This document shows, one piece after another, positions 17,869 through 27,657 of a DNA stretch of 64,000 nt (the stretch's first letter is position 1; each line of letters starts with the position of its first letter). Origin of the DNA: an uncultured Bryobacterales bacterium (GTDB lineage Bacteria; Acidobacteriota; Terriglobia; Bryobacterales; UBA6623); NCBI GenBank assembly GCA_951813065.1, contig CATOTH010000006.1, positions 372,001-436,000 on the forward strand. Direction: 5' to 3'. A program made the translations under genes and the position numbers. The notes beneath the pieces were generated by a model that searched no databases, was not told the origin of the DNA, and saw nothing but the letters and a program-made list of their open reading frames with translations.

Positions 17869-18232
17869 TCAGGCGGTATTTGCCTAGCAGGGATTCTTGC
17901 CGTGGAAAACTCGGCTGGATCCGCTATGTCTGCATTGGTGCGTTTGGTAGCGGACCGACCTGGTTCATCGAATGCCGTCGTCCGCAAGCAGGTTCAGGCC
18001 ATTGTCGGCCTGCAAGGAGATTCTTGATGGCGGCGGCACGAACTCATTTTGGGATGGTCCCGCGAGCCTAAACGTGGCGGCTTCTGGTGGGAATCCGCTG
18101 TGTCCGCTGCATGAGGGGGCTATCGGGCTCAGGGTCCAAGCGGCGCTTGATGATCTGATCGCTTCTGCGTGCGAGTTTCGTGTGGCTAGGTTCGTATGGC
18201 CAATTCGCGATGAGTCGCCGTCCAAGACCGGC
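17869..18232. other. 364-base spacer between convergent genes
   Basis: No coding signal or clear terminator hairpin was found between the small membrane protein and the POT transporter. Confidence 0.45.
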
Positions 18233-19540
18233 TTACACGCCCGGCATGCTCTTCTTGAGCGGTTTGAGCACGGCTGCCATGATGCCGGCGACGGCAACGC
18301 ACATGAGCCCTAGGACAGCGAAGAACACCGAGTGCGGCCAGCGCGTCCAATAGACTCCGATTGCCGTGAGCTTGTTTCCGATCGCCGTTGCGACGAACCA
18401 ACCGCCCATCATCATTCCGCGTAGCCTGAACGGGGCGACCTTCGAGACGAGGGACAGTCCCATCGGTGACAGCAGCAGCTCCCCCAGCGTGACGACGCCA
18501 TACGAGCCGATCAGCCACGCCGGCGAAACTTCATAGGCGTAAGGGTCGGGTCCGACCACCGAGGCTTCACCGACCTTCGCGGCCCAGTAAAGAATGAAGA
18601 ACGAGAATCCAGTAAACAGCATCCCTAGCGCCATCTTGGCTGGCGTCGACGGCTCCTTCCCTCGCTTGCCGAGGAAGCGCCAGAACTGCACCAAGGGAAA
18701 GGACAGCACCAATATGAAGAACGGGTTGATCGCGTTTGAGATTGTGCCCGACACGTCCCAAGCGGTGTTGTCATTTGCCCAATAGGTCAGGGTGGAGCCG
18801 TTCTGGTGAAACGCCATCCAAAAGACGATCACAATCACAAAAATGGCTAGCAAAGCTAGGATTCGGCGGGACTCGGGCACTTTGTCCAACTCCGACTTGG
18901 CCGTCCGTTCAACCTCGGGAAGCGCTGTGCGGGCGTCAGCGGCCCGCACATGTCGACGCTGGAGGTATAGCCAACTGAGCGAGACGACCATGCCTGCACC
19001 GGCGACTGCGAAGGCCGGATGATATCCGGCGGTTTGCTTGATCACCTCCATCGCCACTGGGGCCACGAACGCGCCGACATTAATCCCGAAGTAGAAAATG
19101 ATGAAGGCCTGGTCCTTGAGGGGACTTCCGTCCGGATAGAGGTTGCCAACCATTGTCGAGACGTTGGGCTTGAAGAGCCCGTTGCCGACGATCAGACAGC
19201 ATAGGGCTAGGTATACGATCGGCAGCGAGTGGAACGACAGCAGCAGGTGTCCCGCCACGAAGAAGACCGCCCCGATCAGCGTCGTCCGGAGGTACCCCCA
19301 ATAGCGATCGGCCAGCAGGCCCCCGATGAAAGGACTCGCGTAGACGAACGTCAGGTACCACGAATAGAGGGTCGTGGCCTCCGCTTCTGTCCAGCCGAAT
19401 CCTTCCTCGCCGTCCCTCAGGTACAGCGTGAATAGCGACAGCATTGAGTAGAAACTGAACCGCTCCCACGCCTCCGACGCAAAAAGCACGAAGAGGCCCT
19501 TCGGATGCCGGCCTTGTTCTTCCAGCTGTCTGTCTTCCAT
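18233..19540 (-). CDS. POT/PTR2 family proton-coupled oligopeptide transporter
   Basis: 435 residues with about 12 transmembrane helices. The POT signatures are present: the ExxER-type EAWERFSFYSM near residue 23 in helix 1 that takes part in proton coupling, DRYWGYLRTTLIG after helix 2, and GNGLFKPNVSTMVGNLY matching the second PTR2 motif, followed by AFIIFYFGINVGA. It probably imports di- and tripeptides with protons. At 435 residues it is shorter than the usual 480-500. It diverges from the MFS gene at 19857 across a 316-base spacer. Confidence 0.9.
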   Translation of the reverse strand: MEDRQLEEQGRHPKGLFVLFASEAWERFSFYSMLSLFTLYLRDGEEGFGWTEAEATTLYSWYLTFVYASPFIGGLLADRYWGYLRTTLIGAVFFVAGHLLLSFHSLPIVYLALCCLIVGNGLFKPNVSTMVGNLYPDGSPLKDQAFIIFYFGINVGAFVAPVAMEVIKQTAGYHPAFAVAGAGMVVSLSWLYLQRRHVRAADARTALPEVERTAKSELDKVPESRRILALLAIFVIVIVFWMAFHQNGSTLTYWANDNTAWDVSGTISNAINPFFILVLSFPLVQFWRFLGKRGKEPSTPAKMALGMLFTGFSFFILYWAAKVGEASVVGPDPYAYEVSPAWLIGSYGVVTLGELLLSPMGLSLVSKVAPFRLRGMMMGGWFVATAIGNKLTAIGVYWTRWPHSVFFAVLGLMCVAVAGIMAAVLKPLKKSMPGV

Positions 19541-19856
19541 CTCGTCCGTTGCCTACGCCTGGACGCCGGCAAGCTTGGGGCTTACAGAAGCCGGGGCGAC
19601 CCACTATCGTAGCGTTCGGGTGTGGCGTGATCGCCCTCTTGGCGAACCACCGTTGGCACCGGACCGGAAGCGGGTGTCGACCCCGTGCTGGCGAGTCACC
19701 CCTCAGGGTACCCGCATTCCGGAATTGTCGAGGCAGTATCCGCGAGGAACGCAGGATGCCCTTGTTGTTCGAAACAGGCGGAACGCCATTGCTGTGGCAA
19801 GATAGGGTTCCGGCTAGTGAGGCCGCGTTGTATGGCGCGCGTCCATCTGGCAATTA
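19541..19856. promoter_or_regulatory. divergent intergenic region (POT transporter / MFS exporter)
   Basis: The two flanking transporter genes point away from each other, so promoters for both must lie here. No consensus -35/-10 pair or operator palindrome could be fixed by eye. Confidence 0.35.
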
Positions 19857-21095
19857 ATGGACAGTCGCCGCAGCAAACGTAAGGTACCTGTCGCAGCGCG
19901 AACGTTCCGTTCTTTTCGTTACCGTAACTTCCGGTGGGTCTGGTTCGGGGCCTTCACCTCGACCACCGGGTTCTTCGTGGCTCAAATCGCGGAGAGTTGG
20001 TACATCTACGAACAAACGAATTCGGAGAGCCTCCTGGGGTTGACCGCCTTTCTCAACGGACTTCCGATCCTCTTGTTCTCGGTTCTCGGCGGTGTGCTCG
20101 CGGATCGAATGGACCGGCGTTACCTCCTGATGGGATCGCAGGCGTTGCAGATGACGGCCGCTCTGGGACTGGCGGCGCTGTTCTTTACGAACCGAATCGA
20201 GATCTGGCACATTCTGGCAGCGGCATTTCTCGCGGGCTTGGGACAAGCTTTCGGAGGTCCGGCATATCAGGCGCTGATTCCATCTCTCGTTCCTCGACGC
20301 CATCTGCAAAACGCCATTGCGCTGATATCGATTCAGTTCAATCTGGCAGGAGCCGTAGGTAGGCCGATCGGTGGTGTGATGATGGACCGCTTTGGGCCGG
20401 CACGCTGCTTCTTGATAAACGGCCTGAGTTTCGCCGCCGTGTTCGTGGGTTTATTCGCGGTGGATGTGCGGCATGTGCCGAGCACCAGCCGGAAGAACAT
20501 GCTTCGCAGCCTGCTGGAGGGCTTTCGTTCAATTCGATCGAGCAAGGTCCTCAAGTCGTTGATGCTGATTGCCCTGGTGTGCGCGTTCTGCGGCGTTCCG
20601 ATCAACTTGCTCTTACCGGTGTTCGCCCAGGATGTCTTTGGCCTGGGCGCAGGGGGCTACGGCTTCATGGGTTTCGTCTTGGGCGTGGGAGCCGTGCTGG
20701 GAGCATTGGTGGTAGCAACCTTAGGCGATGCTCCCCGGAAGGGTCGCAATTCGCTGAACACCCAGTTCTTGCTGGGGTTGGCAATGTTGGGATTCGCAGT
20801 GGCAACCCATCTCTGGCTGGGCGTCGCGACACTGTTTGTCTGCGGCGGGGCCATCCTCGGAGTGTTCACGATGATCACGTCGCTCGTGCAACTCAACGTA
20901 CCCGATGGGATGCGCGGGCGCATCATGAGCGTGCACAACACCGCGTTCCGCGGCGCGATGCCGCTTAGCAACCTGGTCTGTGGCTTCGTAGCGGAAAGGA
21001 TCGGCGCCGGCAATGCGTTGAGCATCAACGCGATGATCCTGATTGCGGTCGCTGCTTGGTACATGCTCAGCAAGAACCAGGTCCGTGATCTCTGA
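19857..21095 (+). CDS. MFS transporter, EntS-like exporter class
   Basis: 412 residues with 12 hydrophobic helices. The start FRSFRYRNFRWVWFG and the segment GLTAFLNGLPILLFSVLGGVLADRMDRR (MFS motif A between helices 2 and 3) match the MFS_3/EntS group, which exports siderophores, drugs or other small molecules. LIPSLVPRRHLQNAIAL and NVPDGMRGRIMSVHN are also typical. The exported compound cannot be told; no siderophore genes are nearby. Confidence 0.88.
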   Translation: MDSRRSKRKVPVAARTFRSFRYRNFRWVWFGAFTSTTGFFVAQIAESWYIYEQTNSESLLGLTAFLNGLPILLFSVLGGVLADRMDRRYLLMGSQALQMTAALGLAALFFTNRIEIWHILAAAFLAGLGQAFGGPAYQALIPSLVPRRHLQNAIALISIQFNLAGAVGRPIGGVMMDRFGPARCFLINGLSFAAVFVGLFAVDVRHVPSTSRKNMLRSLLEGFRSIRSSKVLKSLMLIALVCAFCGVPINLLLPVFAQDVFGLGAGGYGFMGFVLGVGAVLGALVVATLGDAPRKGRNSLNTQFLLGLAMLGFAVATHLWLGVATLFVCGGAILGVFTMITSLVQLNVPDGMRGRIMSVHNTAFRGAMPLSNLVCGFVAERIGAGNALSINAMILIAVAAWYMLSKNQVRDL

Positions 21096-21189
21096 GTCCC
21101 GGGCAGGCCGGGCGCGCAGACCAGACTGATCTCGCGGTGCCCGGTTGTGATCAGGCACTCTTTCGCGCCGGTCGTGTACACTTTTCGTG

Positions 21190-21648
21190 ATGCCACGCCA
21201 AGTCCCGGTTGATGAACTCAGAGCCAGTCTGGGCCAAGAGATTGCCGTCAGCGACTGGTTCGAGATCACGCAGGAGCGCATCGACGGATTCGCTGACACC
21301 ACGGAGGACCATCAGTGGATCCACGTAGACAGAGAGCGGGCGGCAACCGACTCCCCATTCAAGACGACCATCGGCCACGGGTTCCTGAGCCTCTCGATGC
21401 TGGCGCCCATCATGATGGAGACAGTCAAGGTCGCTGGTGACTTCAAGCACGGGATTAACTACGGCCTGAACAGGGTTCGATTCCCTGCGCCTGTGCCGTC
21501 CGGGAGCCGGATTCGCGGACATATCACGCCGCAGGCCGTCGACGAGCACGACTGGGGCGTGCAGACTGTTTGGCTGGTGAACGTCGAGCTCGAGGGATCA
21601 CCCAAGCCTTGCGTCGTTGCCGAGTGGGTGACAAGGGCCTACCGCTAG
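21190..21648 (+). CDS. MaoC-family (R)-specific enoyl-CoA hydratase-like protein
   Basis: 152 residues. The hot-dog fold signature is clear: FADTTEDHQWIHVD contains the catalytic Asp/His of the hydratase-2 motif, followed by the overhang segment TIGHGFLSLSMLAPIM. This short class (NodN-like) hydrates enoyl-CoA thioesters. GTG at 21187 directly precedes the ATG at 21190. It is convergent with polA, 55 bases apart. Confidence 0.9.
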   Translation: MPRQVPVDELRASLGQEIAVSDWFEITQERIDGFADTTEDHQWIHVDRERAATDSPFKTTIGHGFLSLSMLAPIMMETVKVAGDFKHGINYGLNRVRFPAPVPSGSRIRGHITPQAVDEHDWGVQTVWLVNVELEGSPKPCVVAEWVTRAYR

Positions 21649-21703
21649 GAGCGGAAGCGATTCAGACCCCAATGGGGCAGGGGCCTGACTCGTGGGCGGT
21701 TCG

Positions 21704-24295
21704 CTACTCGATCGGAAGCATGTCGCGCCAATTCGGTCCGGACTTGATGTCTGCGACAAGCGGCACATCCAATTGAGCGGCTCCTTCCATCTCTTCCTTA
21801 AGCAGCCTTCCCACCGCGCGGACCTCGGCGTGAGGCACTTCCAGGACAAGTTCGTCGTGAACCTGCAAGAGCATTCGTGCTCCGAAACCTGCGGTTCGTA
21901 TCGCGTTGTCGGTCGACACCATCGCCTTCTTGATCAGGTCTGCCGCCGTACCCTGAATTGGAGAGTTGACGGCGATTCGCTCCGCCAATCCTCTAGCCAT
22001 GGAATTCTTGCTCTCGAGATCCGTGACCGGCCGCCTGCGTCCAAACATGGTCTGGCTGAAACCAATTTCCTTGGTCCGCTCGATCGTGCGGGCAATGAAA
22101 TCCTTAATTGTTCCGTAGCGCTCAAAGTAGAGGTCGATGTAGTCCTTGGCGTGACGTTGGGGAATGCCGAGCTGCTTCGCGAGCCCGAAGGCGCTCAGTC
22201 CGTAAATGATGCCGAAATTCACAGCCTTCGCCCGGTAGCGTTCCTCGGGGCCGACCAGCGCGGGGTCTATACCCAGCACTTCCGACGCAGTCAATGTGTG
22301 GATGTCGTCGCCGCTCTGGAATGCGGCGACAAGTTTCGGATCGCCTGACATATGCGCCAGAACACGGAGTTCGATCTGGGAATAGTCCGCTGCCAGGAAC
22401 GTCGTGCCCTCGGCCGCCACGAAGGCTTTGCGGATCTCCCTTCCGAGCTCTGTTCGGGCCGGGATGTTTTGAAGGTTTGGATTCAGCGAAGACAGGCGGC
22501 CCGTGGCCGAGCCTGTCGGGTTGAACGTCGTATGCAGTCGTCCGTCCGTCCCGACCAGTTCGGGCAGCACGTCGACGTAGGTGTTCTTCAGCTTGGAATG
22601 CTGGCGCCACTCGAGGACCTTCAATGGAACAGGGTGATCGTTCGCAAGGCTCTCGAGGATGTCGGAGGCTGTAGAGAGCGCCTTGGTCTTGCCCCGCTTC
22701 CTCGGAGCCCTCAAACCGAGATGCTCATAGAGGATTTCGCCCAACTGCTTCGGAGACCCAATATTGAATTTCCTCCCGGCGAGATCGTGAATCTCGCGGC
22801 CCAGGTCTTCAATCCTGTGCTCGAGTCTTGCGGACAGATCGGTCAACACGGACGGGTCCAGCAGTACGCCGGCGGCTTCCATCCGTGCCAGGACAGGCGC
22901 CAGCGGCAATTCGATCGTTTCGTAGAGATTGGTCAGCTTCGCCTCGTCGATCTCCCGGCGTAGCTGTTCGCGCAGTTGCCGGACCTGACCAGCCGAAACC
23001 GCTGCGTTTGGTTTCCAGATTGTGCCCAACCGGCGCTCCACGGTCTTTTCGATCGAATAGTTTGTTCGGCTCGAGTCGACGAGAAACGCCATCAGCATGG
23101 TGTCGTCCGATGCGTTCGGGAAGTCGACCCCCATGGAATCTAGCGAGTGGATTGCTGATTTCCAGTCATGAACCCAGAAGTCTTGATCTTCACTCGCGAA
23201 GAGTTCCTTGGCGTGCTGCGTGAAATCGGCGGGCAACAGTCGCAGTTCTCCGTCTCGTGATGCGAAACCAATTCCCCCGTATTCGCCGATCACGGGCTCT
23301 TGCGCCGGAGCTTGCGCGACGGCGATTGCGAGAGGCCCGAATACCTCCTTCGTCCACTCAGCAAACTGCTCGGCCGATTCGAACGCGCGGACGCTGGCCT
23401 CGGCCTCCGCCGTTGCAGCCCCCGCTTCCAACTGGACTGCGAGGCTCTTGAATTCAAGCTTGCGATAGAGCGCGATCAGTTGCTGTGTGTCAGGTGGGCG
23501 CTGCTTCACTGCCTCCAGGTCCAGCCGCAGGCTGCCCGACGTGTCGAGCGTCGCGAGATGCTTGCTGAGGCGGATTTGGTCGGCGTGGTTTTCCAGGCTC
23601 TCGCGGTAGGCCTTGCGCTTGACCTCGCCTGCGTGCCGGATGATTTCCTCGATGTCGCCGAACTCGTCAATTAGCTGCTCTGCTCCCTTCTTGCCGATTC
23701 CGGGTGCACCCGGAATGTTGTCGACACTATCACCCATGAGAGCCAGGTAGTCCGTGACCCGGTCGGGCTCGACGCCCAGGAACTGCTTGACATCGGCGGG
23801 GCCGTAGCGCTCGTCCTTCATTGGATTGAGCTGTATGACGTCATTCCCCACCAGTTGCATCAAGTCCTTGTCGGCAGAAACGATCCAAGTCTCCAAGTCG
23901 TGTTCGGCGGCTTGGCGGGCGAGCAGAGCGATGGTGTCGTCGGCTTCGTAACCGTCCTCGGTGGCGACCTCGATGTTCCAGCACTGTAAGAGTTCGCCGA
24001 TGTACGGAAGCTGCGTTGCGAGATCTGCTGGCATCTCCTCGCGATTTGCCTTGTATTCCGGGAAGATCTTCTCCCTGAAAGTCGGTCCGTGCCCTTCCCA
24101 GACGGCGACGAGATGGTCGGGGTCGTAGTCCTCGATCAGGCGCTTGAGCATGTTGTTGAATACGTAGACCGCCTCGGTGGGCAGGCCGGCTGCGGTCCGC
24201 AAGCCGGGGAGTGGCGAGCGCGCTCGACCGTAGAACGCTCGAAAAATCAATCCGAACGTGTCGACAAGAAACAGGCGCGGGCGGGTTGGGCTCAT
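21704..24295 (-). CDS. polA: DNA polymerase I
   Basis: 863 residues with three regions: the N-terminal 5'-3' exonuclease (FLVDTFGLIFRAFYG, then VSADKDLMQLV), a middle domain, and the polymerase (motif A LAADYSQIELRVLAHMS, motif B RAKAVNFGIIYGLS, motif C LLQVHDELVLEVP). All polymerase carboxylates are present. The middle domain keeps the fold (SIHSLDSMGVDF, DDTMLMAFLVDS, NYSIEKTVERRL) but the first exonuclease motif, Asp-x-Glu in E. coli, is replaced by GPLAIAVAQAP, so proofreading is predicted to be lost, as in several other bacterial PolA proteins. It works in repair and Okazaki fragment processing. Confidence 0.97.
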   Translation of the reverse strand: MSPTRPRLFLVDTFGLIFRAFYGRARSPLPGLRTAAGLPTEAVYVFNNMLKRLIEDYDPDHLVAVWEGHGPTFREKIFPEYKANREEMPADLATQLPYIGELLQCWNIEVATEDGYEADDTIALLARQAAEHDLETWIVSADKDLMQLVGNDVIQLNPMKDERYGPADVKQFLGVEPDRVTDYLALMGDSVDNIPGAPGIGKKGAEQLIDEFGDIEEIIRHAGEVKRKAYRESLENHADQIRLSKHLATLDTSGSLRLDLEAVKQRPPDTQQLIALYRKLEFKSLAVQLEAGAATAEAEASVRAFESAEQFAEWTKEVFGPLAIAVAQAPAQEPVIGEYGGIGFASRDGELRLLPADFTQHAKELFASEDQDFWVHDWKSAIHSLDSMGVDFPNASDDTMLMAFLVDSSRTNYSIEKTVERRLGTIWKPNAAVSAGQVRQLREQLRREIDEAKLTNLYETIELPLAPVLARMEAAGVLLDPSVLTDLSARLEHRIEDLGREIHDLAGRKFNIGSPKQLGEILYEHLGLRAPRKRGKTKALSTASDILESLANDHPVPLKVLEWRQHSKLKNTYVDVLPELVGTDGRLHTTFNPTGSATGRLSSLNPNLQNIPARTELGREIRKAFVAAEGTTFLAADYSQIELRVLAHMSGDPKLVAAFQSGDDIHTLTASEVLGIDPALVGPEERYRAKAVNFGIIYGLSAFGLAKQLGIPQRHAKDYIDLYFERYGTIKDFIARTIERTKEIGFSQTMFGRRRPVTDLESKNSMARGLAERIAVNSPIQGTAADLIKKAMVSTDNAIRTAGFGARMLLQVHDELVLEVPHAEVRAVGRLLKEEMEGAAQLDVPLVADIKSGPNWRDMLPIE

Positions 24296-24570
24296 GAGCG
24301 ATTCAGTGTACGCCCTTCGAGCGAATCGGTCAGGTCGGAGGCGCTCTCAGCCGTGGCGTAGGCACCAGACCGGATTCCTTGGGGCGGGTTTCCGGGCTCA
24401 GCAAGGCGAGGCCTGGTGTTGAGCACAGCCCTCGAATCTCGCCTCCGGCAGTCGGCTGCCCGGAAATCCACAGTGCGTGAAGTCAGTTCGCGGGTGGGAC
24501 GCCTCACCCGCTCGCACGTGTGAATAGGGCTGTCGGCAATGTAATACTAAGAGCGGGGCTCGAAGGTTTA
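24296..24570. promoter_or_regulatory. divergent intergenic region (polA / ilvE)
   Basis: 275 bases between the divergent polA and ilvE starts. Promoters for both must lie here. A TAATACTAA at 24543-24551 could serve as a -10 for ilvE but lacks a clear -35 partner. Confidence 0.3.
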
Positions 24571-25515
24571 ATGATCAAGCCGACAGAGAAGATCTGGCAC
24601 AACGGCGAATTTATCGATTGGGATGACGCCAAGGTCCATGTGCTGACCCACGCGCTCCACTATGGAACCAGCGTATTCGAGGGTATCCGTTGCTACGACA
24701 CGTGTCGCGGACCCGCCATATTCCGCCTACCGGAACATGTGCGCCGGATGTACGAATCCGCCAAGATCTATCGCATGTTGGACCCCGGGTTCTCCCAGGA
24801 TGAAATCGTGCAGGCATGCAAGGACGTGACATCGGTGAACGGCCTGAAGTCGTGCTATATCCGGCCGGTATTGTTCCGGGGTTTTGGTGACGTCGGCGTT
24901 CGATCCCTTGATAACCCGATCGAGTTCTATATCGCTTGTTGGGAATGGGGGCGCTATCTCGGGTCTGAGGCGTTGGAGCAAGGAGTTAACGTATGCGTCT
25001 CCTCCTGGACCCGCATCGCTCCGAATACGCTGCCAGCTATCGCGAAAGTTGCCGCCAACTACATGAATTCGCAACTAATCCTGATGGAAGCAAATTTACA
25101 TGGGTACACGGAGGGTATTGCGCTTGATGCGTCCGGATACGTTTCCGAAGGCAGCGGCGAAAACATCTTTCTTGTCCGCGACGGCATCATTTACACTCCC
25201 CCTCTCGGAACTTCAGTGCTGCCCGGGATCACGCGTGATTGCGTCGTGCGACTGGCAGTGGACCTTGGCTACGAACTTAAGGAGCAGGCGATTCCCCGCG
25301 AATGGCTCTACATCGCCGACGAACTGTTCTTCACTGGCACGGCCGCGGAGGTTACGCCGATTCGGTCCGTGGATCAAATCGAGGTTGGGAATGGCGGCCG
25401 TGGGCCAATCACACACCACATCCAGTCGGAGTTCTTGGCGATAACGGAAGGCTCTGCGGAGGACCGGTTTGGCTGGCTGAGCGTTTTGGGTACACGCAAT
25501 TCGGTTGCGGCTTGA
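24571..25515 (+). CDS. ilvE: branched-chain amino acid aminotransferase
   Basis: 314 residues from ATG 24571 (a GAAGG four bases upstream); an in-frame ATG at 24520 would add 17 residues not typical for the family. Class IV PLP aminotransferase signatures are present: IWHNGEFIDWDDAKVHVLTHALHYG at the start, FRLPEHVRRMYESAKIYRM, the PLP Lys in IAKVAANYMNSQL, and SEGSGENIFLVRDG. It carries out the last step of valine, leucine and isoleucine synthesis and the first of their breakdown. The stop overlaps a possible TTG start of the site-2 protease gene. Confidence 0.95.
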   Translation: MIKPTEKIWHNGEFIDWDDAKVHVLTHALHYGTSVFEGIRCYDTCRGPAIFRLPEHVRRMYESAKIYRMLDPGFSQDEIVQACKDVTSVNGLKSCYIRPVLFRGFGDVGVRSLDNPIEFYIACWEWGRYLGSEALEQGVNVCVSSWTRIAPNTLPAIAKVAANYMNSQLILMEANLHGYTEGIALDASGYVSEGSGENIFLVRDGIIYTPPLGTSVLPGITRDCVVRLAVDLGYELKEQAIPREWLYIADELFFTGTAAEVTPIRSVDQIEVGNGGRGPITHHIQSEFLAITEGSAEDRFGWLSVLGTRNSVAA

Positions 25516-26489
25516 CTCCTGACCACGATTTGCCGCGCGATTTGAGACGCGATTCAAGCTTCCCGGATGAACAGGCTCCCGGCTTGGACAGCCCAGCCCA
25601 TCGGCGGCTTGGAGGCTCACCCCTCGCGACCGATGTTGTGACCTCCGAGACAGCAGGGAAGGCGGCGACCCAAGATTTCGCTCCCGGGTCAGCGGTGCGG
25701 CGGAGGCCGCGGCTTTGGCTACACGTGATCCTCTTTCTTGCGGCGACTGCCTCGACCACGATCGTTGTTTCGCCGCTGTACTCGGCGTGCTTGATGGGAA
25801 TTCTCACTGCCCACGAGTTTGGACACTACTTCGCTGCTCGTCAATATCGGGTCGCTGCGTCGCTACCGTATTTCATTCCGATGCCGTTGAGCATCATCGG
25901 AACGATGGGCGCGGTCATCCGAATGTCACGGTTCATTCCGAATCGCCGGGCTTTGTTCGATATTTCGGCCGCTGGGCCCTTGGCCGGAGTTCTTTTGGCG
26001 ATTCCTGTCAGTTTCGTGGGATTGATGCTATCGACACGTCAGCCAATTGGTGACGAGAGTCTCGGAATCATGCTAGGGGATCCCCTGCTATTCCAAATAT
26101 TCGAGAGGATTCTCTTCGGTGCACCCCCAGAAGGCACCGTACTGATCCTACATGAAGTCGCATTCGCAGGTTGGGTCGGTCTCTTCGTAACGGGACTGAA
26201 CCTCCTGCCGATCAGCCAACTCGATGGCGGGCACATTTCGTACTCGGTGTTCGGAAAGCTTAGCGAAGTGGTGGGCTGGACAGTGTTCTGCATACTGCTC
26301 GTAGTCTGCTTAACTGTCAGCTTCCAATACGCGGTGTTTCTGGTGTTAATGCTCTTCATGAGAATTCGGCACGCGCCGACGTTGGATGACGCCTTGCCGC
26401 TAGGACGGACCAGGAAAGCGATCGCCTTGGCCTTGTTGGTTGTGTTCGCACTGTCCTTCGTACCAATCCCCATTCACTTGGCGGAGTAG
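25512..26489 (+). CDS. site-2 protease family (M50) membrane metalloprotease
   Basis: About 325 residues if the TTG at 25512 is the start; this TTG overlaps the ilvE stop (TTGA), which would couple the two genes. The true start is uncertain because the first 60 residues are not conserved in type. The zinc-binding HEFGH lies at about 101-105 inside a membrane helix, and the second motif LLPISQLDGGH supplies the Asp ligand. Six or seven transmembrane helices follow. The layout is that of M50 proteases without a PDZ domain, which cut proteins within the membrane. The substrate is unknown. Confidence 0.85.
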   Translation: MTPDHDLPRDLRRDSSFPDEQAPGLDSPAHRRLGGSPLATDVVTSETAGKAATQDFAPGSAVRRRPRLWLHVILFLAATASTTIVVSPLYSACLMGILTAHEFGHYFAARQYRVAASLPYFIPMPLSIIGTMGAVIRMSRFIPNRRALFDISAAGPLAGVLLAIPVSFVGLMLSTRQPIGDESLGIMLGDPLLFQIFERILFGAPPEGTVLILHEVAFAGWVGLFVTGLNLLPISQLDGGHISYSVFGKLSEVVGWTVFCILLVVCLTVSFQYAVFLVLMLFMRIRHAPTLDDALPLGRTRKAIALALLVVFALSFVPIPIHLAE

Positions 26490-26607
26490 CGTCATTCGAC
26501 TTCGGCCCGGGAGCCGGGGAAGTTGATTAGAAGCTACTTGGGTGCCTGACCGCCGCCCCGCCAGGCTCTGGCACTGCGCTTCGCGCTCCGTGGTCGGCAC
26601 AGATCGC

Positions 26608-27585
26608 CTAGTCGATTGTCAGGATGGCCTTGCCGCGAACCTTGCGGTCGGCCAGATCGCGAATGCCTTGCGGGGCAGCATCGAAGGGGTATTTCGCCCC
26701 GACTGGCGGATTGATCGTCCCGGCATTGAACATTCCCACTAGCCGCTCATGCAGCGATTGCATGTAGCCGGGATTCTCATCGCAATGGCGGCCCCAGAAG
26801 ACGCCGACCAGCGACATGTTCTTGAGCAGTGCCCGATTGGCTGCTAGCGTGGGAATGCGTCCGCTGGCGAACCCAACGACCAACAGGCGGCCGCCCGGTG
26901 CAATCACTTTTGTGGACAGATCGAAGATATCGCCGCCTACCGGATCATAAATCACGTCTGCCCCGAAACGGCCCGCGATCGCCTTCACCTCGTCTACCCA
27001 ATTGCTATCCGTATAGCTGAGAACGTGATCGGCCCCTTGGCTCTTGCAAAACTCAAGCTTCTCGTCGCTGCCAGCCGTTGCGATCACCTGCGCGCCCATC
27101 GCCTTTCCAAGTTGGATTGCGGCCGTTCCGACACCACTTGCACCGGCATGCACCAACAGCCATTCGCCAGGTTGGAGCTTCGCTCTACGTTCGAGTGCAA
27201 ACAGCGACGTCTGGTAAACAACGGGCATCGCCGCGGCTTGCTCGAATGACATCGAATCTGGTATCGCGTACGCCCGGGACTCGTCAACGAGCGTACACTC
27301 GGCAAATCCTCCTCCACGCGGAAGTGAAGCCACCCGCTTCCCGATGGCCGTGCCACGCACACCCTCGCCCACCGCGTCTATCGTGCCAGCCACCTCGGCT
27401 CCGATCGTGAACGGGAAACCGGGCCGTGATTGGTATTTGCCCTGGCACTGCAAGAGATCGAAGAAGTTAAGGCCGCACGCTCGATTGCGAATACGTACCT
27501 GACCCGCCTGAGGAGTCGGTGGCTGCATCTCAGCCATGATCATCTCCTCGGGCTCGCCATAGTGCGTGACCTGCCAAATGCGCAT
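26608..27585 (-). CDS. NADPH:quinone oxidoreductase family protein (zinc-independent MDR)
   Basis: 325 residues from the ATG at 27585, preceded on the minus strand only by a short leader. The N-terminal GroES-like domain (RIRNRACGLNFFDLLQCQG) and a Rossmann domain with VHAGASGVGTAAIQLGKAM identify the quinone oxidoreductase branch of the MDR superfamily. No structural zinc cysteines are seen. It probably reduces quinones or enones with NADPH. It lies 72 bases downstream of clpP on the same strand, where many bacteria have clpX instead. Confidence 0.9.
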   Translation of the reverse strand: MRIWQVTHYGEPEEMIMAEMQPPTPQAGQVRIRNRACGLNFFDLLQCQGKYQSRPGFPFTIGAEVAGTIDAVGEGVRGTAIGKRVASLPRGGGFAECTLVDESRAYAIPDSMSFEQAAAMPVVYQTSLFALERRAKLQPGEWLLVHAGASGVGTAAIQLGKAMGAQVIATAGSDEKLEFCKSQGADHVLSYTDSNWVDEVKAIAGRFGADVIYDPVGGDIFDLSTKVIAPGGRLLVVGFASGRIPTLAANRALLKNMSLVGVFWGRHCDENPGYMQSLHERLVGMFNAGTINPPVGAKYPFDAAPQGIRDLADRKVRGKAILTID

Positions 27586-27657
27586 GCGGGCTAGAGTATC
27601 AAACCGGACCAATCCTCAGGCAGGTCGGGCAGGCATCCGTGGCGCGTCAATTGAGGA

